This document shows positions 1-5,562 of a stretch of DNA of 6,120 nt, piece after piece (within the stretch, counting starts at the first letter, position 1; each line of letters starts with the position of its first letter). A program made the translations under genes and the position numbers. Source of the DNA: an uncultured Acidimicrobiales bacterium (lineage in GTDB: Bacteria > Actinomycetota > Acidimicrobiia > Acidimicrobiales > Aldehydirespiratoraceae); NCBI GenBank assembly GCA_938091985.1, contig CALKOE010000330.1:1-6120 (forward strand), written 5' to 3'. The notes beneath the pieces were generated by a model, which was given only the letters and a program-made list of their open reading frames with translations, was not told the DNA's origin and did no database searches.

Positions 1-817
1 CTGCCCAGATGCAGGCGAAACAGACGAGATGCGCCGCCGTCAGATGCTCACCGTAGTAGATGCCGACGATGAACTGCAGCGTCGGCGCGATGAACTGCAA
101 CATGCCCACGAGCCACAGCTCGATGCGGCGGGCAGCCGTGGCAAAGAGGAGGAGGGGTGCCGCAGTCACCACACCGGCGCCGAGCAGCCAGACGTTCATG
201 GCCGGCGACGAGGTGGTGAAGACGCTCTCGGCGGTCCCGACCTGCACGAGCAGCAGCACGAGGGCAAAGGGGAAGAGCACGAACATCTCGAGCGTGAGCC
301 CGTCGAGCGAACCGGCCGGCGAGGTCTTCCGAATGAGGCCGTAGAGCGCAAAGGTGCCGGCGAGGAAGAGAGAAACCCAGGGCACCGTGCCGACATCGAT
401 GGCCAACACCACGACGCCGACCGACGCGACGACCACCGCAACGAGCGAACCGAGGCGCAGGCGCTCCTTCAGCACCACAACACCGATGAGCACGCTGACC
501 AGTGGATTGATGAAGTAGCCGAGACTCGCCTCCAGCACACGATCGTCGTTGACCGCCCACACGAAGACGAGCCAGTTCGAGGCCAGGAGCGACGCGGTGA
601 GCACGAACATCCAACGGGCGCGTCGATCGATCAGCAGCTCACGCACCCGGCCGAAGGTTCGGCCGGCGAACTGGACCGCAACCAGGAACAGCAGCGTGGT
701 GAGCACTCGGTGAACAACGATGTCGCCCGCGGCGACCGTGTCGACCGAACGCCAATAGATCGGCGAGAGTCCCCAGAGCACATAGGCCGTCGCCCCGATC
801 ACCACACCCCGGTTCAT
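1..817 (-). CDS. rarD: RarD-family EamA transporter (3' end cut by window edge)
   Basis: Polytopic inner-membrane protein of the drug/metabolite transporter superfamily, RarD branch (EamA domains). The family is named from a chloramphenicol-sensitivity phenotype and its physiological substrate is not settled. I translated 272 residues from the ATG at 817-815; the last roughly 25 residues of a usual 290-300 are beyond the left edge. RarD hallmarks are visible: N-terminal YVLWGLSPIYWR (12-23), a VHR near 35-37, SLGYFINPL (98-106) followed by a hydrophobic helix and LKERLRLG (116-123), and near the end LQFIAPTLQFIVGIYYGE (240-257). Many hydrophobic helices alternate with short Arg-rich loops. 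The start gives the normal family N-terminus. No Shine-Dalgarno precedes it and the upstream kinase gene ends only 9 bp away, so it is probably translated from a shared mRNA. Family assignment is firm; substrate unknown. Confidence 0.93.
   Translation of the reverse strand, partial: MNRGVVIGATAYVLWGLSPIYWRSVDTVAAGDIVVHRVLTTLLFLVAVQFAGRTFGRVRELLIDRRARWMFVLTASLLASNWLVFVWAVNDDRVLEASLGYFINPLVSVLIGVVVLKERLRLGSLVAVVVASVGVVVLAIDVGTVPWVSLFLAGTFALYGLIRKTSPAGSLDGLTLEMFVLFPFALVLLLVQVGTAESVFTTSSPAMNVWLLGAGVVTAAPLLLFATAARRIELWLVGMLQFIAPTLQFIVGIYYGEHLTAAHLVCFACIWA
647..666. repeat. Short palindrome inside rarD
   Basis: CCGGCCGAA (647-655) and TTCGGCCGG (658-666) are perfect inverted arms around two bases, encoding AGRTFGR in RarD. 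As RNA this gives an 8-bp stem with a four-base loop. Probably a by-product of GC-rich codons; no regulatory role is evident. Confidence 0.35.
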
Positions 818-826
818 GTCGAGACG

Positions 827-1378
827 CTACCGGGGCTCGTTGATCTCGCCCGAGAGATACGAGCGGATCTCGCCCGGGTTCGTGAGGTGATGGACGGTGA
901 GATGCGGCGAGGAGCCATCGGTGAACCGTCGGAACTTGTCGCGATAGATCGGGTGATTGACCCAAGCCCAGCGAATGATGTTCTTCTCCGGGTCCCATCG
1001 GTAGAAGTTGCCGAGTGGTTCACGAATGTCGTTGCCAAAGAGCGGCTCCCGGGTGAGCGAACGGCGAACCGTTCGCTTGATTGTTCGCCACATCACCGTG
1101 CGCCGCGGAAGGTCGAGCCACACGAATGTGTCGGCCCGGTCGATGTGGAGACCGCTGCACATCGTGAGGTAGTTGCCACAGGTGACCCAACCCTGCGGCG
1201 CGTCGTCCATCGCTGCGACGAGGTCGCGACGGAACTCCTCGGGCGTCGCCGAACCCCAGTCGGTCACGTGGAAGAGCCCGTCGAGTTCGATGTGGCGCAA
1301 GCCAAGCTCGTCGGCCAGCTGACGGGCCAGCGTGGACTTCCCGTTTCCCGGACAACCGACGACCACGATTCCTCGCAC
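827..1378 (-). CDS. P-loop adenylate kinase-like NTPase (topology-modulation/FlaR-like)
   Basis: 183-residue small P-loop protein of the nucleoside/adenylate-kinase-like group often annotated as 'topology modulation protein' or FlaR-like. Walker A is GCPGNGKST (8-16, Lys14). ELDGLFH (31-37) matches the substrate-side Asp strand of these proteins, CGNY (67-70) matches their usual DGNY, and DLPRR (89-93) followed by an Arg/Lys-rich helix (98-110) looks like the lid. A conserved-looking RWDPEKNIIRWAW segment (127-139) precedes the C-terminal strand. The phosphate acceptor is unknown and the family name does not establish a function. The start is GTG at 1378; no better in-frame start sits nearby, the Walker strand begins at residue 3, and a TACGAT hexamer lies exactly 6 nt upstream, suggesting a leaderless mRNA. 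It is the first gene of a likely two-gene operon with rarD and is divergent from the molybdo-enzyme across the palindrome-bearing intergenic region. Confidence 0.87.
   Translation of the reverse strand: MRGIVVVGCPGNGKSTLARQLADELGLRHIELDGLFHVTDWGSATPEEFRRDLVAAMDDAPQGWVTCGNYLTMCSGLHIDRADTFVWLDLPRRTVMWRTIKRTVRRSLTREPLFGNDIREPLGNFYRWDPEKNIIRWAWVNHPIYRDKFRRFTDGSSPHLTVHHLTNPGEIRSYLSGEINEPR
1057..1076 (-). repeat. 8-bp perfect stem with UUCG loop inside kinase mRNA
   Basis: On the minus strand GCGAACGG-TTCG-CCGTTCGC forms an 8-bp perfect stem with a UUCG tetraloop in the mRNA, within the Arg-rich KRTVRRSLTR segment of the kinase. The closing pair is G-C, not the extra-stable C-G. It may simply reflect Arg codon use; no T-run follows. 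Confidence 0.4.
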
Positions 1379-1384
1379 AACCAG

Positions 1385-1390
1385 ATCGTA
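1385..1390 (-). promoter_or_regulatory. -10 element for kinase/rarD operon (TACGAT)
   Basis: On the minus strand TACGAT matches the actinobacterial TAnnnT -10 pattern. It is followed by exactly six bases (CTGGTT) and then the GTG start at 1378, the spacing expected when transcription starts on the first base of the start codon. No Shine-Dalgarno is present. No good TTGACA-like -35 is seen; that position falls within the inverted repeat at 1399-1427. Confidence 0.5.
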
Positions 1391-1398
1391 GAACGTTC

Positions 1399-1427
1399 GG
1401 AGTGAGTCTGTTTGTTGAACTCACTCC
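1399..1427. promoter_or_regulatory. Perfect 9-bp inverted repeat, probable HxlR operator
   Basis: Arms GGAGTGAGT (1399-1407) and ACTCACTCC (1419-1427) are exact reverse complements around an 11-bp AT-richer spacer that contains GTTTGTTGAAC. The half-sites are about 20 bp apart centre to centre (two helical turns), suited to a dimeric winged-helix regulator. The repeat lies in the only intergenic region of the left half of the window, between the divergent kinase and molybdo-enzyme genes, and overlaps the -35 zones of both deduced promoters. The best candidate for binding is the HxlR protein encoded at the end of the same operon (3699-4145), since HxlR/DUF24 regulators typically control an adjacent operon through such repeats. 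Binding by a different regulator cannot be excluded. No run of T follows, so it is not terminator-like. Confidence 0.65.
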
Positions 1428-1443
1428 ACCCGAGGACTAGACC
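1415..1443 (+). promoter_or_regulatory. Possible promoter of the molybdo-enzyme/hxlR operon
   Basis: TTGAAC at 1415-1420 resembles a -35. After a 17-bp spacer comes TAGACC at 1438-1443, a weak -10 (TA present, final T missing). The predicted first transcribed base would be at or next to the ATG at 1450, giving a leaderless mRNA. GGAG at 1444-1447 is only 2 nt from the ATG, too close to act as a normal Shine-Dalgarno. The right arm of the inverted repeat overlaps the -35-like hexamer, consistent with repression. Only moderate support because the -10 is poor. Confidence 0.35.
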
Positions 1444-1449
1444 GGAGTC

Positions 1450-3702
1450 ATGACCGACACCCGTAACGACCAGGAGTGGCACAAGACGGCCTGCAATCTC
1501 TGCAGCATCAACTGTGGTGTGGAGATCAAGCTCGACGGGCGCAGCTTCGCCCGCGTGCGCGGCGACAAGGCCAACCCCCAGAGCCAGGGTTACACCTGCG
1601 AGAAGGCCCTGCGGCTCGACCACTACCAGAACGGGCCGCACCGTCTGACCTCGCCGATGCGCCGCACAGCCGACGGCAGCTACGAGGAGGTCAGCTGGGA
1701 CACCGCGATCAGCGAAGTGGCCGCCGGACTGGCCAAGGTCCGCGACGAGCACGGCGGAGAGACGATCTTCTATTACGGAGGCGGCGGCCAGGGGAACCAC
1801 TTGCCAGGCGGCTACTCAGGCGCGACTCGCAAGGCACTCGGCATGAAGTACTCGTCGAATGCGCTTGCGCAGGAGAAGACCGGCGAGTTCTGGGTCGATG
1901 GCCAACTGTTCGGCTCGATGGGCTGTCACACGACCCCCGACATGCACCACACCGACTGCGCGGTCTTCCTCGGGAAGAACCCGTGGCACTCCCACGGCAT
2001 CCCGCGCGCCCGCACGGTCATCAAGGAGATCTCCAACGATCCCGACCGCACCCTCATCATCATCGACCCTCGCCTCACCGAGTCTGCTGAACTCGCCGAC
2101 ATCCACCTTCGGGTTCGGCCCGGTGGCGACGCGTGGCTCCTCGGCGCCATGCTCAAGATCCTCGTCACCGAGGACCTGGCCGACGCCGAGTTCCTGGCCG
2201 AGCGGACCAACCGGCTGCCCGAACTCGAACGACTGCTCGCGACGGTCGATCTCGACGAGTGGGCGGACAAGGCCGGTGTGCCGCTCGCCGAGATCCGTCA
2301 CGCCACTCAGGCCATCGCAGCCGCAGAGAGCTGTGCGATCTTCGAGGACCTCGGCATACAGATGGCGCCGCACTCCACGCTCAACTCGTGGCTCGAGAAG
2401 CTGATCTTCATTCTCACCGGCAACTTCGGCGTGAAGGGCGGGATGAACCTCCACACCCGTTTCGGCAAGCTGACCGGAGGTGGTGGCGGCGGCGACCGTC
2501 GCACCCCGGTCGGCAACCATCGGATCCTCGGCGGCCTGATGCCGTGCAACGGCATCCCCGACGAGGTCCTCACGACCCATCCCGATCGCCTCCGTGGAGC
2601 CATCATCGAGTCGTCGAACCCGATCCACTCGCTCGCCGATTCACCGAGGTGGCGCGAGGCCTTCGAGGCTCTGGAGTTCACCGTGGTGGTCGACGTGGCG
2701 ATGACGGAAACCGCCGAGTGCGCGGACTACGTGCTTCCGGCCAGCTCGCAATACGAGAAGGCTGAGGCCACGTTCTTCACCCTCGAGTTCCCAGAGAACT
2801 ACTTCCACCTACGCCCACCGCTGCTCGCTCCGATGCCGGGCACGCTCACCGAGGCCGAGATCCATCGACGCCTGTGTCGCGAGCTCGGGGCCTACACCGA
2901 CGACGACCTCGCCCCACTTCACGCAGCAGCGGCCGAGGGCCTCGATGCCTACGCGGCGGCGTTCTTCACCGTGCTCGGCAACAATCCCGGCCTCGGCAAG
3001 TTCCTCCCGATGGTCCTGTTCGAGACGCTGGGTCCTGTCATGCCGGAAGGCATGGAGACCGCGGCTGCGATCTGGGGCTTGTCGCAGACCTTCGTCGCCG
3101 AGGAGCCAGAGTCGGCCGCTCGAGCCGGCTACGCCTCGGGAAACGAGCTCTTCACCGCGATTCTCGACTCGCCCAGCGGCGTCGCGTTCTCGAGCGATCC
3201 CTACGACACCACCTGGGAGCGAATGCGGCACGACGACAGGAAGATCAACCTCGTTGTCGATGAACTCGTCGACGAATTCCGCTCGCTTGCCTCCGAAGAT
3301 CCCCGGGTGATCAACGACGAGTTCCCGTTCATCCTCGCTGCCGGTGAACGTCGGTCGTCCACCGCCAACACTGCGATGCGTGATCCCGAGTGGCGACGCA
3401 AGCACCCGACCACCGGTCTACGGCTCTGCGCGGAAGACGCCGAGAAACTCGGCGTGGAAGACGGCGCAAAGATCCGCATCGTCACCAAGCGAGGCGAAAC
3501 GATCAGCAGCGTGGAGATCTCCGACTCGATGCGGCCCGGCCACATCTCGCTTCCCAACGGTCAGGGCTTGTCGTATCCCGACGCCGACCCAGAGATCGAT
3601 CTGGGCGTGAGCCTCAACGAGATCACGTCGATCGAGGATCGTGACTGGTTCGCGGGCACCCCCCACCACAAGCATGTGCGCGCCCGTCTGGAACTCGTGT
3701 GA
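1450..3702 (+). CDS. Molybdopterin oxidoreductase, cytoplasmic, single [4Fe-4S] (BisC/FdhF-like)
   Basis: 750-residue member of the DMSO-reductase superfamily (bis-MGD molybdo/tungsto-enzymes, COG0243). The N-terminal [4Fe-4S] motif is Cys15-x2-Cys18-x3-Cys22-x27-Cys50, followed by EKALRLDHYQNGPHRLTSPM (51-70) with the usual Lys two residues after the last Cys. The molybdopterin domain runs from about 65 to 480, with pterin-binding stretches FLGKNPWHSHG (173-183), IIIDPRLTE (203-211), LTGNFGVKGG (322-331), SSNPIHSLAD (388-397) and DYVLPASSQYEKAEATF (426-442). The dinucleotide-binding C-terminal domain spans about 625-750. The usual metal-ligand position falls in SSNALAQEKTGEFW (135-148), with no Cys, Sec or Ser. 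A helical stretch (about 481-610) precedes the C-terminal domain. There is no Tat or Sec signal, so it acts in the cytoplasm, and no electron-transfer or membrane subunit gene is adjacent. The ATG is the only in-frame start after the stop at 1438. Substrate unknown: formate, nitrate or another oxyanion/organic substrate cannot be told apart here. Confidence 0.93.
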   Translation: MTDTRNDQEWHKTACNLCSINCGVEIKLDGRSFARVRGDKANPQSQGYTCEKALRLDHYQNGPHRLTSPMRRTADGSYEEVSWDTAISEVAAGLAKVRDEHGGETIFYYGGGGQGNHLPGGYSGATRKALGMKYSSNALAQEKTGEFWVDGQLFGSMGCHTTPDMHHTDCAVFLGKNPWHSHGIPRARTVIKEISNDPDRTLIIIDPRLTESAELADIHLRVRPGGDAWLLGAMLKILVTEDLADAEFLAERTNRLPELERLLATVDLDEWADKAGVPLAEIRHATQAIAAAESCAIFEDLGIQMAPHSTLNSWLEKLIFILTGNFGVKGGMNLHTRFGKLTGGGGGGDRRTPVGNHRILGGLMPCNGIPDEVLTTHPDRLRGAIIESSNPIHSLADSPRWREAFEALEFTVVVDVAMTETAECADYVLPASSQYEKAEATFFTLEFPENYFHLRPPLLAPMPGTLTEAEIHRRLCRELGAYTDDDLAPLHAAAAEGLDAYAAAFFTVLGNNPGLGKFLPMVLFETLGPVMPEGMETAAAIWGLSQTFVAEEPESAARAGYASGNELFTAILDSPSGVAFSSDPYDTTWERMRHDDRKINLVVDELVDEFRSLASEDPRVINDEFPFILAAGERRSSTANTAMRDPEWRRKHPTTGLRLCAEDAEKLGVEDGAKIRIVTKRGETISSVEISDSMRPGHISLPNGQGLSYPDADPEIDLGVSLNEITSIEDRDWFAGTPHHKHVRARLELV

Positions 3703-4145
3703 GGCGCACACGGTTCGACGACGCCTTCTGTCCGATCGCACGGGTCACCGATCTCCTCGGAGACTGGTGGACGCCGCTGGTGCTGCGCGACGCGATGTAC
3801 GGCATCACGAAGTTCGAGGACTTCCAGCAAGAATTGGGGGTCAGCCGCGCCGTGTTGTCGGCTCGGCTCGTTCGCCTGGTCGATGAAGGCCTGCTCGACA
3901 AGATCCCCTATCAGGACCGGCCGGTGCGCCACGAGTATGTGCTCACCGAGAAGGGGCGAGCCGCCGGCGATGTCTTGGCAGCAATGTGGCGCTTCGGCGA
4001 GGACCACATGTGGGAGGGCGACGACCAACCGCTCGTCGAGCTCGCTTCTCGCACGACCGGCGAGCAGGTTCGCCCGCTGGTGGTCGATGAGGCCACGGGC
4101 GAACGAGTCGAACTCGATCGGCTGAAGCTCCGCCGACGGCGCTGA
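3699..4145 (+). CDS. HxlR-family (DUF24) winged-helix transcriptional regulator
   Basis: 148-residue HxlR/MarR-like DNA-binding protein. The family core is clear: FCPIARVTDLLGDWWTPLVLRDAMYG (10-35), then KFEDFQQELGVSRAVLSARLVRLVDEGLLDKIPY (38-71) as helix-turn-helix with recognition helix around 48-62, and the wing PVRHEYVLTEKGRA (75-88). A C-terminal tail (about 115-148) ends in an Arg-rich stretch. Its only cysteine, Cys11, is at the N-terminal position used as redox/electrophile sensor in YodB- and HypR-type members, so thiol sensing is possible but unproven. The start is GTG at 3699, overlapping the TGA of the molybdo-enzyme (GTGA), so the two are translationally coupled; GGAA lies 5 nt upstream. 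This start gives the normal short segment before the CPIA motif. It probably represses its own operon through the inverted repeat at 1399-1427. Confidence 0.92.
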   Translation: MRRTRFDDAFCPIARVTDLLGDWWTPLVLRDAMYGITKFEDFQQELGVSRAVLSARLVRLVDEGLLDKIPYQDRPVRHEYVLTEKGRAAGDVLAAMWRFGEDHMWEGDDQPLVELASRTTGEQVRPLVVDEATGERVELDRLKLRRRR

Positions 4146-4184
4146 CTCGGGAACCACACACCCACCTCGATCGTCAAAACACTC

Positions 4185-4778
4185 ATGCGACGCCAACGAG
4201 TCCTGCTCACCCTCGCCGCCATCATCATCGGAGTGATCGTGTTGCAGGAACCGGCCAGCGCCGATTGCGAGGGCCCAACGCTCGACTACGAGACCGGTGA
4301 GTTCGCGCCGGGCGAGACCATCGAGGTCACCGGCCAGTGGTTCGGCAACAACTGCTACGACACCGGCCCACCGCCCGACGGCGAGGGATTCCTCGGGTTG
4401 CCGATCGAAGGCATCGACATCGTCGTGGTGCAGGGCACCAACGAGTGGACCGTCGCGACCGGTGACGCCGACGCCGACTACGCATTCGCCGTGCGGGTGA
4501 TGCTCCCGCCCGATCTCGGGTCCGGCGAGGCCACGGTGACAGCGCGCTACGCCGCCGACTGGGGCCCGTGGATCGCCACCACCGAGCCGCTCATCATCAC
4601 CGATGACCCTCCCCTCGTAGAGGAGCTGGAGGTGGCGACCTTCGCGCCGGCTGTCCCAGCGACCTTGCCGGTTCCCGAGCCGGCGGATGACGACACGGGC
4701 CGGGCCACCTGGATCGCTCTCGCCATGGTCGTCGCGGCGGCAGCCATCGGCGGCCTTCTGGTGCTGTCGAGGCGCTAG
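4185..4778 (+). CDS. Secreted, C-terminally membrane-anchored protein of unknown function
   Basis: 197 residues with Sec-exported architecture. MRRQR is followed by a hydrophobic segment (7-20) and a signal-peptidase-like PASA-D site near residue 26. The extracytoplasmic part (27-140) looks all-beta: GETIEVTGQWFGNNC (43-57) resembles the start of an immunoglobulin/IPT-like domain, and Cys28 and Cys57 could pair in a disulfide. An acidic, Pro-rich linker (141-171) leads to a transmembrane helix (about 174-194) and a short SRR tail, so the domain is held outside with its C-terminus in the cytoplasm. There is no sortase motif. I do not recognise a named family, and the Ig-like assignment is inference. 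It begins 39 bp after the HxlR gene with no visible terminator or Shine-Dalgarno, so co-transcription is possible but a functional link is doubtful. Its stop overlaps the convergent mtfA stop. Confidence 0.85.
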   Translation: MRRQRVLLTLAAIIIGVIVLQEPASADCEGPTLDYETGEFAPGETIEVTGQWFGNNCYDTGPPPDGEGFLGLPIEGIDIVVVQGTNEWTVATGDADADYAFAVRVMLPPDLGSGEATVTARYAADWGPWIATTEPLIITDDPPLVEELEVATFAPAVPATLPVPEPADDDTGRATWIALAMVVAAAAIGGLLVLSRR

Positions 4779-5524
4779 CCCAGAATCGCCCGGAGATCGG
4801 CGGCCGGGTCCTGACGGAAGTAATCCTTCAGGGCCTCGTAGAGCGCCGGATCCTGCTCCGCCATCTCGATCGGCTTCTCGAAGAAAACCTCGGTCGCTTC
4901 GGCAAAGAACTCGACCGGACTCGTCGCTCCGTACTTGTCGATCAGCTGCCGACAGCGTTTCCCTCGGCGCCGGTGCTGGTAGGCGCTGCCAACCGCCTCG
5001 GTCCAGATCGCCCGCTCTCGCTCGCCACCCACATCGGGACGGCCGTCGACCACCCCGTCGTAGCCATCGAGCACGTGGGCGAACTCGTGGTAGACGACGT
5101 TGCGCCCGTCGTCGTCCCACTCGGTGCCGGTTTCGACCTCGCTCCACGACAACGCGAGATGCCCGCTCGACTCCGCTGCACCGTGGAGCCGCACCACTCC
5201 ATCCCGGGTTTCCAGCACAAACGTGGTCTCGGCGATGGTGACCCGGTGCACGAACCGGTAGGGCTCGTAGCCGAGGGCAAGGATGAGCCGGCACGCATGG
5301 AGGATGATCACGCGTCGCATCGGGCCCTCGACCTCTAGGCCGTGGCGACCGTCGAAGCGCACCACCGATTCGAACATTCGTGAGAGCTGCACGAGGCGCC
5401 GTTGCTCGGCTTCTGAGAGCATGTCGGCGAACGACAGCCGCCGGACGTCCGATGCCCACTCCGGTGGCGGGTCGCCCCGATAGCGAAACTCGAGAATCCG
5501 CTGCATGAGCCTGCTGACCGACAT
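4775..5524 (-). CDS. mtfA: MtfA-type zinc metallopeptidase (M90)
   Basis: 249-residue protein of the MtfA/M90 family, soluble zinc aminopeptidase-like enzymes; E. coli MtfA (about 265 aa) binds the glucose repressor Mlc. The catalytic motif HEFAH (146-150: His146, Glu147, His150) sits in VVYHEFAHVLDGYDG. The family's downstream motif is SPVEFFAEATEVFFEKP (202-218), where Glu212 is the likely third zinc ligand by position. The N-terminal part FRYRGDPPPEW (13-23) and LSEAEQRRLVQLSRMFESVVRFDGRHGLEV (36-65) also fit the family. There is no signal peptide, so it is cytoplasmic. I start at ATG 5524. The frame stays open further upstream, but that stretch is Arg-rich, unlike the family, and antisense to the ligase gene. 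ATG 5506 is an alternative six residues in. No Mlc or PTS gene is in the window, so the E. coli glucose-signalling role should not be carried over. Confidence 0.92.
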   Translation of the reverse strand: MSVSRLMQRILEFRYRGDPPPEWASDVRRLSFADMLSEAEQRRLVQLSRMFESVVRFDGRHGLEVEGPMRRVIILHACRLILALGYEPYRFVHRVTIAETTFVLETRDGVVRLHGAAESSGHLALSWSEVETGTEWDDDGRNVVYHEFAHVLDGYDGVVDGRPDVGGERERAIWTEAVGSAYQHRRRGKRCRQLIDKYGATSPVEFFAEATEVFFEKPIEMAEQDPALYEALKDYFRQDPAADLRAILG

Positions 5525-5533
5525 GAGGGGCCG

Positions 5534-5539
5534 ACCGTA
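5534..5539 (-). promoter_or_regulatory. Possible -10 element for mtfA (TACGGT)
   Basis: On the minus strand TACGGT fits TAnnnT and ends 9 nt before the mtfA ATG at 5524, predicting an mRNA with a leader of 0-3 nt. No Shine-Dalgarno is visible. It lies in the 38-bp space shared with the divergent ligase gene. Support comes only from pattern and position. Confidence 0.35.
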
Positions 5540-5550
5540 GCCGGGCGCGC

Positions 5551-5556
5551 GACACT
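5551..5556 (+). promoter_or_regulatory. Possible -10 element for the ligase gene (GACACT)
   Basis: GACACT keeps the A2 and T6 of a TAnnnT -10 and is followed by six bases (GCCCAT) and the GTG at 5563, the same geometry as at the kinase gene. No Shine-Dalgarno precedes the GTG. Weak because the first T is replaced. Confidence 0.25.
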
Positions 5557-5562
5557 GCCCAT

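Noticed and set aside
29..1405. Long plus-strand open frame of 458 codons over rarD and the kinase gene
   Set aside because: The product is dominated by Arg, Glu, His and Asp with no domain signature, and it is exactly antisense to two well-recognised genes. Long antisense frames are expected in GC-rich DNA.
1399..1427. Inverted repeat as an intrinsic terminator
   Set aside because: It lies between divergent gene starts, has an 11-base loop and no T-run on either side, so an operator is more plausible.
1816..2628. Minus-strand 270-codon frame inside the molybdo-enzyme gene
   Set aside because: It is antisense to conserved pterin-binding segments, with no plausible start context or recognisable domain.
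4146..4184. Terminator or promoter between hxlR and the surface-protein gene
   Set aside because: The 39 bases contain no stable stem followed by T residues and no convincing -10 hexamer or Shine-Dalgarno.
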